A DNA stretch of 64,000 nucleotides, from positions 1 to 64,000 of the forward strand of contig JAFSUD010000017.1 of assembly GCA_017445405.1 (NCBI GenBank). Direction: 5' to 3'. Position 1 is the stretch's first letter; each line of letters starts with the position of its first letter. The position numbers and the translations under genes were made by a program. This stretch comes from Synergistaceae bacterium. Lineage in GTDB: Bacteria > Synergistota > Synergistia > Synergistales > Aminobacteriaceae. Positions 51,463-59,934 of the stretch are shown here, piece by piece. A model generated the notes under the pieces. The model was given only the letters and a program-made list of their open reading frames with translations, was not told where the DNA came from and ran no database searches.

Positions 51463-54400
51463 TCACTTTTCGTATAGTTCTATCAATGCTTCGTCGGAAG
51501 GTATCACGTCCTGCACGCTGTCAGGTGATGTTATGTAAGGCAGCTCTGCAGGAATCGCCGGATTCTCAAGGCTGCACCAATATCTGAATACACACTCTCC
51601 GCATGCCTCTAAATCTCCCGTCCTGTGCTCAAAGTCTATTTCCTGAATCTTGCTCACTACAGCATCAAAGCCCTTCACTACTTCTTCAGCCCTGCTCTCG
51701 TCATAGGGATACACTATCTCAGGAACATTCCACTCTTCGCCCGTGTAGTACAGCTTCATCCTCGCAACCTTAAGCCCCAGTGCATGAACAGCCAGATACG
51801 CATACACGTTTACCTGCCTCCTGCAGTTCTCCAGCCTCTCGCGGTCGCTGCTGATGTTCATATTGGGCTTCGTCCCGCTCTTGAAGTCTATTATCTCCGT
51901 CTCGCCGTCCCTGATTCTCACAAGGTCTATTTTCCCCTCAAGGATATATTCATCGCGCACAAGATTCACTTCTGCTTCTGCCATCGCTATTCCAGACCAG
52001 TCATTGCCCTGAAGGTGCACGTAATGCATCACCTGACTAAACGCCGTCTTCCTTGAGGCCTCGCTCAAATAGGCTAGGTCAGTACGCGAGAGCTTCTCAT
52101 AGTTCGCCGCAAACCACTCCGCAATGTTAGGCTCGGTGATATTGTGCTCCTCGTGATTAATCGCTGCACGGTGAATGTCCTCAATCGTCGTGTGCACAAG
52201 TTTTCCCAAAAATGTAGTCTGCGATAACCCCATAGGGAACTCAAGCTCACGGAAGAACTTATACTGCATAGGGCATGTCTCGTAAGTCAGTATGTGCGAC
52301 GTGAAGGAGTACGTTTTCCGCAGCCCCGAGTCTCTGGGCGCATCAAGTTCAACCTCTGAGGGCGCAAATATGTCGTCCGTGTCCTCGAGCGTGTTATATG
52401 CTGCCTCGAGATACTTGCTCGGAGTCTTGGCGTTCTCGTTGCATGTCAGCACCAGCATATTCTGCGCACGCGTGAACGCAACGTAATACATCCTCCAGAA
52501 ATCGAACAGCTTTATTGATTCACGAGGCTCAAACTCAGGACGGCGTGAGTGCTTCTCCGTGATGCTGCTTATAAGCTCATTGTTCCAGTCCTGACGCAGT
52601 GCCGGATCCGGTTCCGCCCACAGCGAGTCAACGAACACTACCGGAAACTCCCTGCCCTTCGCCTGATGAATCGTCATGAACGCTACATGCCCTGAAGGTA
52701 TGCTCTCGTAATCGCTCTCGTACTCGTCGAGGCCTTCATCAATCCTGAAGCGCAGGTAGATATTCATCATCATCTCAAACTGTTTCGGCAGGTTGTCAGC
52801 CTTGATGTTGTTGATGCCGTAGCTCCGCTCGTAGTCCCTGAAGACCTGCACAAGCCGGGCAAGATTTCTGGACGGCCGAAGCTCCTTCACGCCTCCGTCA
52901 ATGCGGACGCTCAGTGCATGAGAGAAAGGCTCGTAAGCGAACAGCTCATAAAGCAAATCCGTATATATGTAGTGCGTGTATCCGGCCTTGAGGCTTCCGT
53001 GATATCTGCGTCTCCTGAGCAGGTGCTTCTTCAGCCCGGCAAAGTTCGGCCTGCTGATGTACCTCGCTACAACCTGAAGGCAGCCTTTGTAGTAGTCTAT
53101 TGCGTCATTGTCCCTGAACGATCCGGACTCTAAGTCCTTCAGGTACGAGGGGAACATTGAGATGAGGCAGCCCACCGCAAAACGTATCTCCATTCTTGTG
53201 AAGAACAGGTTAGAGCGCGGAGAGTAAACGTTGATGCTGTTTGCCTCGAGGAAGTGAGCGAGTTTCTGCACGCCTTCAGCACGCACCGACCTGAAGAGAA
53301 ATGCTATCTGGCTGTAGTCCTTCAGAGTCCCAGAGTCGCGCAGTGAATTGATGAACGATAATATCTTCTCGCGCCAGCCCTCCTCGTCGCCGATACCTGC
53401 GAGCCTCATCACTGAAGGATATTTACTCGCAGGCCTGAAGGCTTCGAGCTTCTTCGCGTGCCTGAAGTTCTCCCACGAGAAGAACTCGTCCGTACTGTCC
53501 ATCCACCGTGAGGCAAAGTTCAGTATTTCCGGAGATGACCTGTAGTTCAGCATGAGCCGGACTATCTTGCACTCGCTCTTTCCCCACTTGTCAGGAAACT
53601 CGAGAATATTTCTCACTGTCGCACCCCTGAACCTGTAGAGACTCTGGTCATCATCGCCTACTACGCATATATTTCTGCTCTCCGCACCTATCAGGAAGAC
53701 TAACTGCTCCTGAACATAATTTGTGTCCTGGTACTCATCAATCATGATGTAGTTAATCTTGCGCTGGAGGCTCTCCAGAATCTCCGGGTTGTCGCGCAAT
53801 AGCCTGTACGTCTCAACAAGCAATGATGAGTAGCTCATGCAGTTTCTCTCCTTGAGGAGCTTTGCGTGTACCTGCATTGCCTGACCGAGTGCTGACGCTG
53901 CAGGGTCGGGATCGCGGACGAGTTCCTCCGGGTCGGTGAGTTCTTCAGAGAGCTTGCTGATGTAGTCGCGGAGTTCGCATGACCGCCTCCACTTGCCGGG
54001 AAACCTGAAGACTCCTTCAATGCCGGGAATTACCGAAAAACGCTTGAAGTACTGCATAATCATGTTGGCATGTCCGAACTCGTCAAGTATCCTGAAAGTC
54101 TTTCCGAGTCCTGTGAACTCTGAATATTCCCTGAGAATACGCGAGCATATTACGTGAAAAGTCCCTGCATACATTGAGCCGGTGTCAGCAAGAATATTCC
54201 GTGATGATAGTGCTTCGGATATGCGGGTGATGAGTTCCTGCGCTGCCTTGTCCGTGAACGTCGCCATCATGATGCTTGAGGGCTTCACGCGCTTCTTCTG
54301 AATCAGGAACACCGCACGCTGAACAAGAGTGTACGTCTTGCCTGTGCCCGGTCCCGCAATTATCAGCATCGGGCCGTTCGACGCTGTGATGGCTTCCTTC

Positions 54401-55740
54401 TGTGCCTCGTTCGCTGTCCCGAAATCGAAATCCGAGAAATCTTCCGCCTTCAGTTCTTCGGGCTGGGGCTGTTCAGGCTGGGATGAGTACTTCTCCTCTT
54501 GGCCGAGATACTCGAGCATGTAGTCTTTGGGCTTCTTGGCCGAGCAGAATTTCACGATGGACTTATCAGCAGCTAGGAGGTCTTTTCGGGAGACGAGGAT
54601 AACGCATTCAGACTTTGAGCCGTCGAGTCCTGCAGGAGCAATCTCTTCTGAGTAAGCGGCCAGATTCTCGGGAAGGTCATAGTGAATCACGAAGCGTATA
54701 TCCTTGCGCGTTATCTGACGGTGAAGGCGTGAAGGGAGTATCTCTATGTAATCGTCAAGATTCGGGTAATCACGCAGAATTTCCCGGAGTCTCCAGACTG
54801 ATTCAGGAGTCGAGCAGTAGATAACTCCGTGCTGTCCTGTCTTGTCTGCGAGCAAGTCCTGAAGTGCGGAAGCCCGGTTGTCTGTGCGCAGTATCTTCAT
54901 TGAGGCATCGGGTTTGATGAAGCCGGAGACGATTCTGACCGGAGACCGCAGGTATTTGTAGGCCTCCTGACGGTCTGCCGGACTCGTGGAGTGCACAAAG
55001 ATTCCCCTAGCTATGCGCTTCCTGCTGAGGGACTCGAGAAATGCCGTGCAGCCTTTGAGGGAACTCGTGAGCATGACGGCAAAAGACACCTCGCACTTGC
55101 CGAGTGATGCTCTCGTGTCGTCCTGTGAGAGCAGATCCAGAGCAGCATAGAGTACCTTGACGATTCCCCCCTTGACCTTGCGGAAGAGTTCACGCTTCTT
55201 TGCGGGAGTCGCTGATGCAGAGAGAGCCTCCGAGTGAGAGTCAATCTCCGGGTAATCATGTTCCGAGTCTGTGATGACGAGAGTAACTCCGGGCATGAGC
55301 AGGGCAGAAAGCCGGAAACATATGCTGCTCCCTGAGTGTCCGGGCATTGAGCAGAAGACATCACGTCCCGAGAGGATCGCCTCGACGATCTCCTCCTGGC
55401 CGGGCATGAACGAGTCGAGTCCGAAGTGCTGGCGCAGGAGCGAGACGAGGTAGCTGGGCTTCTGGGGCTTGGGAGTCTCGGGCTGAGGGAGCGGAGAAGG
55501 CAGCATGACAGGAGCAGGCTCGGGGCGGGACTTGAGGCCGTCGATTTCTGCCTGAAGCGATGCGGTGAGCTTTTGGGCTTCGCCGAGCTGAGTCCGTAAG
55601 GAGGCTAACTCTTGTTCCTTGCCTGCGAGCTGCGCATTAAGAGACGCGAGCTGTTCATCCTGCTGTGCGATCCGCTCGTTCAGCAGCTTAGTCCTTAAAT
55701 TCAGTATGTCCTGTACCTGTTTCTGCTCTTCTGGTGTCAA
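51463..55740 (-). CDS. Multidomain helicase-nuclease: degenerate RecQ, UvrD helicase, Fe-S PD-(D/E)XK nuclease
   Basis: 1425 residues. Residues 10-75 form a coiled coil and 76-96 a Pro-rich linker. Residues 97-412 follow RecQ (FGLDSFMPGQEEIVEAILSG), but Walker A reads MPGHSGSSICF, losing its Lys, no DEAH box is visible, and motif VI reads EEIAPAGLDG, losing both Arg. From about 440 an intact UvrD/PcrA helicase follows: AGPGTGKTYTLVQRA, MIDEYQDTNYVQEQ, VGDDDQSLYRFRGA, MTIHQAKGREFPVVF, YVAFTRAQNML. The C-terminus is a PD-(D/E)XK nuclease (LEGKIDLVRI, EIIDFKSGTKP, QVNVYAYLA) with Cys in YETCPMQYKFF and CGECVFRYWC, as in AddB/Cas4 iron-sulfur nucleases. It probably processes DNA ends or foreign DNA. 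Confidence 0.88.
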   Translation of the reverse strand: MTPEEQKQVQDILNLRTKLLNERIAQQDEQLASLNAQLAGKEQELASLRTQLGEAQKLTASLQAEIDGLKSRPEPAPVMLPSPLPQPETPKPQKPSYLVSLLRQHFGLDSFMPGQEEIVEAILSGRDVFCSMPGHSGSSICFRLSALLMPGVTLVITDSEHDYPEIDSHSEALSASATPAKKRELFRKVKGGIVKVLYAALDLLSQDDTRASLGKCEVSFAVMLTSSLKGCTAFLESLSRKRIARGIFVHSTSPADRQEAYKYLRSPVRIVSGFIKPDASMKILRTDNRASALQDLLADKTGQHGVIYCSTPESVWRLREILRDYPNLDDYIEILPSRLHRQITRKDIRFVIHYDLPENLAAYSEEIAPAGLDGSKSECVILVSRKDLLAADKSIVKFCSAKKPKDYMLEYLGQEEKYSSQPEQPQPEELKAEDFSDFDFGTANEAQKEAITASNGPMLIIAGPGTGKTYTLVQRAVFLIQKKRVKPSSIMMATFTDKAAQELITRISEALSSRNILADTGSMYAGTFHVICSRILREYSEFTGLGKTFRILDEFGHANMIMQYFKRFSVIPGIEGVFRFPGKWRRSCELRDYISKLSEELTDPEELVRDPDPAASALGQAMQVHAKLLKERNCMSYSSLLVETYRLLRDNPEILESLQRKINYIMIDEYQDTNYVQEQLVFLIGAESRNICVVGDDDQSLYRFRGATVRNILEFPDKWGKSECKIVRLMLNYRSSPEILNFASRWMDSTDEFFSWENFRHAKKLEAFRPASKYPSVMRLAGIGDEEGWREKILSFINSLRDSGTLKDYSQIAFLFRSVRAEGVQKLAHFLEANSINVYSPRSNLFFTRMEIRFAVGCLISMFPSYLKDLESGSFRDNDAIDYYKGCLQVVARYISRPNFAGLKKHLLRRRRYHGSLKAGYTHYIYTDLLYELFAYEPFSHALSVRIDGGVKELRPSRNLARLVQVFRDYERSYGINNIKADNLPKQFEMMMNIYLRFRIDEGLDEYESDYESIPSGHVAFMTIHQAKGREFPVVFVDSLWAEPDPALRQDWNNELISSITEKHSRRPEFEPRESIKLFDFWRMYYVAFTRAQNMLVLTCNENAKTPSKYLEAAYNTLEDTDDIFAPSEVELDAPRDSGLRKTYSFTSHILTYETCPMQYKFFRELEFPMGLSQTTFLGKLVHTTIEDIHRAAINHEEHNITEPNIAEWFAANYEKLSRTDLAYLSEASRKTAFSQVMHYVHLQGNDWSGIAMAEAEVNLVRDEYILEGKIDLVRIRDGETEIIDFKSGTKPNMNISSDRERLENCRRQVNVYAYLAVHALGLKVARMKLYYTGEEWNVPEIVYPYDESRAEEVVKGFDAVVSKIQEIDFEHRTGDLEACGECVFRYWCSLENPAIPAELPYITSPDSVQDVIPSDEALIELYEK

Positions 55741-55767
55741 TGTACCCTGTCCTCTCCGCGCAATTTA

Positions 55768-56748
55768 TCACTTCACTAACGGCTTCCACCAATCTTCATT
55801 CTTGAGATACCACGCTATAGTTTTCTTTATTCCCTCTGCAAACCTCGTCTCAGGCAGCCACCCCAGACGCAGATATATCTTTGTCGGATCAATAGCGTAG
55901 CGCAGATCATGGCCTTTCCTGTCAGTAACAAAATTAATCAGGCTCTCGGGCTTGCCGAGTTCGCGGCATATCAGCTTCACAATGTCAATATTCCTCATCT
56001 CGTTATGCCCGCCTATGTTGTAGATTTCCCCCGCAGAGTCAGCGTCGTGAATAATCATGTCTATTGCTCTGCAGTGATCCTCAACATACAGCCAGTCCCG
56101 CACATTAATTCCTTCGCCGTAAACTGGCAGCGGCTTATCATGAAGTGCATTGATGATCATTAACGGAATTAGCTTCTCGGGGAAATGATAAGGCCCGTAA
56201 TTATTCGAGCAGCGGGAGATACTCACAGGAAGGTTATACGTTCTGTGATACGCGAGCACAAGCATATCTGCTCCTGCCTTTGATGCAGAATAAGGCGATG
56301 ATGTGCGTATAGGCGTTGTCTCCGTGAAGAACATATCCGGACGGTCGAGGGGCAAATCTCCGTAAACTTCATCAGTGCTGACCTGATGATAACGCGTTAT
56401 GCCGAACTTCACGCACGCATCTAGCAATACGCCAGTTCCCAGAGTGTTGGTGAAGAGAAATATTCCCGGGTCGTTGATGGAGCGGTCAACATGGGACTCA
56501 GCTGCAAAGTTCACCACAACGTCAGGCTTCTCACGTTCAAACAATGCATATACTCTCTCCCTGTCGCATATATCCATGTGGAAGAACGATATTTTGTCCT
56601 GCGCAATGATGTCCTTCAAGGTGTTGATGTTCCCGGCATAAGTGAGCTTGTCGATGCATATTATTCTGTCTTCCGGATGAGCCTTCAGCATGTGAAATAT
56701 AAAGTTGCTCCCGATAAAGCCGGCTCCCCCTGTAACGATTATCTTCAT
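55768..56748 (-). CDS. rfbB: dTDP-glucose 4,6-dehydratase
   Basis: Second step of dTDP-L-rhamnose synthesis. 326 residues: TGGAGFIGSNFIFHML for NAD, HQVSTDEVYGDLP with the Thr-Asp-Glu catalytic residues, and YSASKAGADML with the Tyr-x3-Lys pair. It overlaps rfbC by 4 bp and ends the operon rfbA-rfbD-rfbC-rfbB. Confidence 0.96.
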   Translation of the reverse strand: MKIIVTGGAGFIGSNFIFHMLKAHPEDRIICIDKLTYAGNINTLKDIIAQDKISFFHMDICDRERVYALFEREKPDVVVNFAAESHVDRSINDPGIFLFTNTLGTGVLLDACVKFGITRYHQVSTDEVYGDLPLDRPDMFFTETTPIRTSSPYSASKAGADMLVLAYHRTYNLPVSISRCSNNYGPYHFPEKLIPLMIINALHDKPLPVYGEGINVRDWLYVEDHCRAIDMIIHDADSAGEIYNIGGHNEMRNIDIVKLICRELGKPESLINFVTDRKGHDLRYAIDPTKIYLRLGWLPETRFAEGIKKTIAWYLKNEDWWKPLVK

Positions 56749-57302
56749 GGAAGTACAGCCTCCTTCAGTGATGGCAGCTTCGAGTCCTTGTCCGAGAGAT
56801 TCAGCGGTGCATCAACTTTCGGCCAAGCAATGTTGATGTCGGGGTCGTTCCAGATAATTCCGCCCTCGTCGTTGGGATGCCAGAAATCATCGCACTTGTA
56901 GCAGAACTCCGCAAAGTCTGACAGCACAATAAATCCGTGTGCGAATCCTCTCGGAATCAATAGCTGCCTGTGATTCTCCTCAGTCAGAATGACTCCGTGA
57001 TACTTCCCGAAAGTCGGGCTGCCTCTGCGAATGTCAACAGCGACATCATAGACTGCTCCGCGAATCACCCTCACTAACTTAGCCTGCGGATAATTTATCT
57101 GATAGTGAAGTCCCCGCAGGACTCCTTTAGTGCTGCTGCTCTGGTTGTCCTGAACAAACACGATGTCTATTCCCGCTTCCTGCATGTCGCGCAAGTTATA
57201 CGTCTCGGAAAAATACCCCCGCTTGTCGCCGTGAACCGCAGGAGTGATTACGCAGAGTCCGGAAATTCCCCCTGCGTTGTGCTCAACCTTAATTTGTCCC
57301 AT
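56745..57302 (-). CDS. rfbC: dTDP-4-dehydrorhamnose 3,5-epimerase
   Basis: 185 residues with the cupin-type epimerase features: GVLRGLHYQINYPQAKLVRV with the catalytic His, DVAVDIRRGSPTFGK, and IPRGFAHGFIVLSD with the partner His. Its first 36 codons are present again at 57389-57517. Translation was probably once coupled to rfbD, whose stop overlaps the duplicated start. Confidence 0.95.
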   Translation of the reverse strand: MGQIKVEHNAGGISGLCVITPAVHGDKRGYFSETYNLRDMQEAGIDIVFVQDNQSSSTKGVLRGLHYQINYPQAKLVRVIRGAVYDVAVDIRRGSPTFGKYHGVILTEENHRQLLIPRGFAHGFIVLSDFAEFCYKCDDFWHPNDEGGIIWNDPDINIAWPKVDAPLNLSDKDSKLPSLKEAVLP

Positions 57303-57517
57303 TAGCTAAATACCTCCTCAATGCGTCTCTCCAGTCAGGCAAGGGAGTGAAGCCCGCTGTGATGAGTTTTCTCTTGTCCAGCCGTGAGTTACCGGGCCGT
57401 CTGGCTAAGGTTATACGTCTCGGAAAAATACCCCCGCTTGTCGCCGTGAACCGCAGGAGTGATGACGCAGAGTCCTGAAATTCCCCCTGCGTCGTGCTCA
57501 ACCTTAATTTGTCCCAT
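57289..57517 (-). repeat. Tandem duplication of the rfbD/rfbC junction, 215 bp
   Basis: The last roughly 100 bp of rfbD and the first roughly 110 bp of rfbC occur a second time between the intact genes. The two rfbC starts are 215 bp apart (57302 and 57517). The extra rfbC head runs 42 codons from 57517 to a stop at 57389. The extra rfbD tail continues to a stop at 57289 inside intact rfbC. The copies differ by scattered substitutions, so the event is not recent. Confidence 0.9.
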
Positions 57518-58403
57518 TAGCTAAATACCTCCTCAGTGCGTCTCTCCAGTCAGGCAAGGGAGTGAAGCCCGCTGTGATGAGCTTGCTCTTGTCTAGGCGC
57601 GAGTTGCCGGGGCGTTTGGCCTTCGAGAGTCCGTACTCCGCTGTAGTAACAGGAATCACGTTTACGTTCACGCCTGCCTGAGAGAATATCTCACGTGCGA
57701 AATCATACCAGCTTATGAAGCCTCCCTCGTTCGTCGCGTGATAGATGCCGAACTTCTCCGTCGCGTTCATGTCCGCAAGAAGCCGTGATAAATCCGGCGT
57801 GTAGGTCGGCGTGCCTATCTGGTCATTGACAACGCGGAGTGTGTCATGAGTCTTTGCGAGCTTGAGCATTGTGCGGACAAAGTTATTCCCGTTAGCTCCG
57901 AACACCCACGCAATACGTACTATGAAGTAATCACGCAAATACTTCTTCACGGCTAACTCTCCCTGCAGCTTGGTGAAGCCGTAATAGTTCAAGGGTGAGT
58001 AATTCTCGTCGTCAGGCTGCCACGCCCGAGTCCCTGTGCCGTCAAAAATGTAGTCCGTGCTTATGTATGTCATCACCGCATTTATCTCTGCACATGCCTT
58101 CGCAATGTTCTCTGTACCTGTAACGTTCACGGCGTAAACTTTCTCACGGTTAGCCTCGTCTTCGGCGGAGTCTACTGCTGTCCACGCTGCACAGTGTATG
58201 ACTCTGCCGGGCCTCGCTGACGAGAGAGCTGCATTCACAGCTTCAGAGTTTGTGATGTCGAGCTGGAGATATTCGCACTGTTCATCACCTGCATACTTTT
58301 CCTGAATGTCTGACGCAATGCACTGAACGCCCCGTGATGTGAGTTCATGCATCAAGTCCCGGCCAAGCTGACCGTTTGCTCCTGTGATTAATACTTTATG
58401 CAT
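57504..58403 (-). CDS. rfbD: dTDP-4-dehydrorhamnose reductase
   Basis: Last step of dTDP-L-rhamnose synthesis. 299 residues: [16 protein letters not shown] for [17 protein letters not shown], and [13 protein letters not shown] with the Tyr-x3-Lys pair. It overlaps rfbA by a few bases. Its TAA lies within the duplicated rfbC start. Confidence 0.96.
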   Translation of the reverse strand: MHKVLITGANGQLGRDLMHELTSRGVQCIASDIQEKYAGDEQCEYLQLDITNSEAVNAALSSARPGRVIHCAAWTAVDSAEDEANREKVYAVNVTGTENIAKACAEINAVMTYISTDYIFDGTGTRAWQPDDENYSPLNYYGFTKLQGELAVKKYLRDYFIVRIAWVFGANGNNFVRTMLKLAKTHDTLRVVNDQIGTPTYTPDLSRLLADMNATEKFGIYHATNEGGFISWYDFAREIFSQAGVNVNVIPVTTAEYGLSKAKRPGNSRLDKSKLITAGFTPLPDWRDALRRYLANGTN

Positions 58404-59286
58404 CTATGTACTTCCCTTCCAGAACGTCGCGCAGATACTGCCCGTATTGATTCTTGCTGAGTTTCTCTGCTGTGTTCATGACCTGTTCACGTGATACCCA
58501 GCCGTTAAGATACGCTATTTCCTCAAGGCACGCAATCTTTCTGTGCTGGTGTGTCTCGAGAGTCCGGACAAAGTTAGTAGCGTCTGCGAGGCTCTCATGA
58601 GTCCCGGTGTCCAGCCATGAGAATCCCTGCCCCAGAAGCTCGACGTTAAGCTCTCCGCGTTCAAGGTAGATTCTGTTGAGGTCGGTAATCTCGAGTTCAC
58701 CGCGCTTTGAGGGCCTGAGTCCTTCAGCGAACTTCACGACTCTGTTGTCGTAGAAATAGAGGCCGGTTACGCAGTAGTTGCTCTTGGGGTGCTCGGGCTT
58801 TTCCTCGATGGAGACAGCATGGCCGTGTGAGTCGAACTCGACGATGCCGAAGCGTTCCGGGTCATCGACGTAGTAGCCGAAGATAGTTGCTCCTTTGCCG
58901 GTGAGTGCGTTAGTTGTGGCCTCGCGGAGTCGCTTTACGAGTCCGTGTCCCGCAAAAATGTTGTCGCCGAGAATCATCGCGACCGAGTCGTCAGCAATAA
59001 ACTCTTTGCCGATGATGAAGGCTTGTGCGAGTCCGTCAGGCGAAGGCTGCTCTGCGTAGGAGAACTTCACGCCGAACTGCGATCCCGAGCTGAGCAGTTT
59101 TTCGAATCGCGGGAGATCATCAGGCGTTGAGATAATGAGTATGTCCTGAATCTTGGCCTGCATGAGGATAGATACAGGGTAGTAAATCATCGGCTTATCA
59201 TAGACCGGCAGTAACTGTTTAGATGTAACCAGAGTCAGAGGGTAAAGACGTGTCCCGCTGCCTCCTGCAAGAACTATACCCTTCAT
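58396..59286 (-). CDS. rfbA: Glucose-1-phosphate thymidylyltransferase
   Basis: First step of dTDP-rhamnose synthesis, joining dTTP and glucose-1-phosphate. 296 residues: [35 protein letters not shown] and [12 protein letters not shown] with the metal Asp. It starts the operon, just after tRNA-Leu, with no strong terminator visible between them. Confidence 0.97.
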   Translation of the reverse strand: MKGIVLAGGSGTRLYPLTLVTSKQLLPVYDKPMIYYPVSILMQAKIQDILIISTPDDLPRFEKLLSSGSQFGVKFSYAEQPSPDGLAQAFIIGKEFIADDSVAMILGDNIFAGHGLVKRLREATTNALTGKGATIFGYYVDDPERFGIVEFDSHGHAVSIEEKPEHPKSNYCVTGLYFYDNRVVKFAEGLRPSKRGELEITDLNRIYLERGELNVELLGQGFSWLDTGTHESLADATNFVRTLETHQHRKIACLEEIAYLNGWVSREQVMNTAEKLSKNQYGQYLRDVLEGKYIDA

Positions 59287-59339
59287 GATTTATGTGTGTG
59301 TCCTCTCTTTATGTGTAATGGAATTGTTGGTGTGGTTTA

Positions 59340-59424
59340 TGGTGCGGAGGAGGGGACTTGAACCCCTATATCTTGCGATACCAGATCCTAAGTCTGGCGC
59401 GTCTGCCAATTCCGCCACCCCCGC
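59340..59424 (-). tRNA. tRNA-Leu (anticodon UAG)
   Basis: Minus-strand type II tRNA: acceptor GCGGGGG/CCTCCGC, anticodon stem CCAGA/TCTGG with loop CTTAGGA, extended variable arm, T-loop GTTCAAGTC, discriminator A and encoded CCA. Confidence 0.93.
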
Positions 59425-59474
59425 GAAATGTTCACTATTTTACCATGAACATTATTTTACTTGTACACTTTGCT

Positions 59475-59723
59475 TCAGTGTCCTATCTTCACGACTTCGA
59501 TAACCAGAACGTTATCATGAATGGAGCATATCAGCCGGTAATCTCCCACAGAATAACGCCACAGCCCGGAATACTGGCCTCTTAATGCCTTGCCTATGTC
59601 GCGCGGATTGGGGTAATCAGGCAGACGGTCAACGAACTGCTCAATGATTAATCGCACTGAGTTATCAAGTTTACGAAGCTGTTTTTCCGCCTGATGCGAA
59701 TACTTAACTTCCCACTGCTGCAA
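59475..59723 (-). CDS. RelE/ParE-family toxin
   Basis: About 82 residues of the RelE superfamily: WEVKYSHQAEKQLRKLDN, then ALRGQYSGLWRYSVGDYRLI with the catalytic basic and Tyr residues, and LVIEVVKIGH. RelE toxins cut mRNA at the ribosome. The start is a TTG at 59723 or 59732, inside the end of the antitoxin gene; AAGGAG favours 59723. Paired with the upstream antitoxin. Confidence 0.8.
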   Translation of the reverse strand: MQQWEVKYSHQAEKQLRKLDNSVRLIIEQFVDRLPDYPNPRDIGKALRGQYSGLWRYSVGDYRLICSIHDNVLVIEVVKIGH

Positions 59724-59934
59724 GTTCCTCAAGCTCCTTGTGTACTATGCTGGCTGGGGTTGTCCCCATCTTTCCTGCCTGAATGAGTGCCTCCAATCTG
59801 TCAGCATCATCACAGTCATCAAAGTATTCATCAAGCAGCTCAACAATAAGTTCTTCACCCGGTCTGCCGGATTTCACAGCCCAGTCATCTACTCTCGCCT
59901 CAAGCTCCGGGCTGAGTTTCAGCTCCATTCTCAC
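59704..59934 (-). CDS. Ribbon-helix-helix antitoxin (RelB-like)
   Basis: About 76 residues. RMELKLSPELEARVDDWAVK forms a ribbon-helix-helix DNA-binding front; the acidic C-terminal part (LLDEYFDDCDDADRL) would neutralise the toxin. GTG at 59934 is chosen, six bases after GGAGGTG; ATG at 59928 is an alternative. The start lies about 35 bases inside the end of purF, so the module may be read from the purine transcript. Confidence 0.75.
   Translation of the reverse strand: MRMELKLSPELEARVDDWAVKSGRPGEELIVELLDEYFDDCDDADRLEALIQAGKMGTTPASIVHKELEELAAVGS

Noticed and set aside
51111-51570. Regular 174-bp repeats as a CRISPR array
   Set aside because: The repeated unit is long and contains the gene's coding end; there are no short repeats with unique spacers and no cas genes. 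The Cas4-like motif belongs to the helicase nuclease domain.
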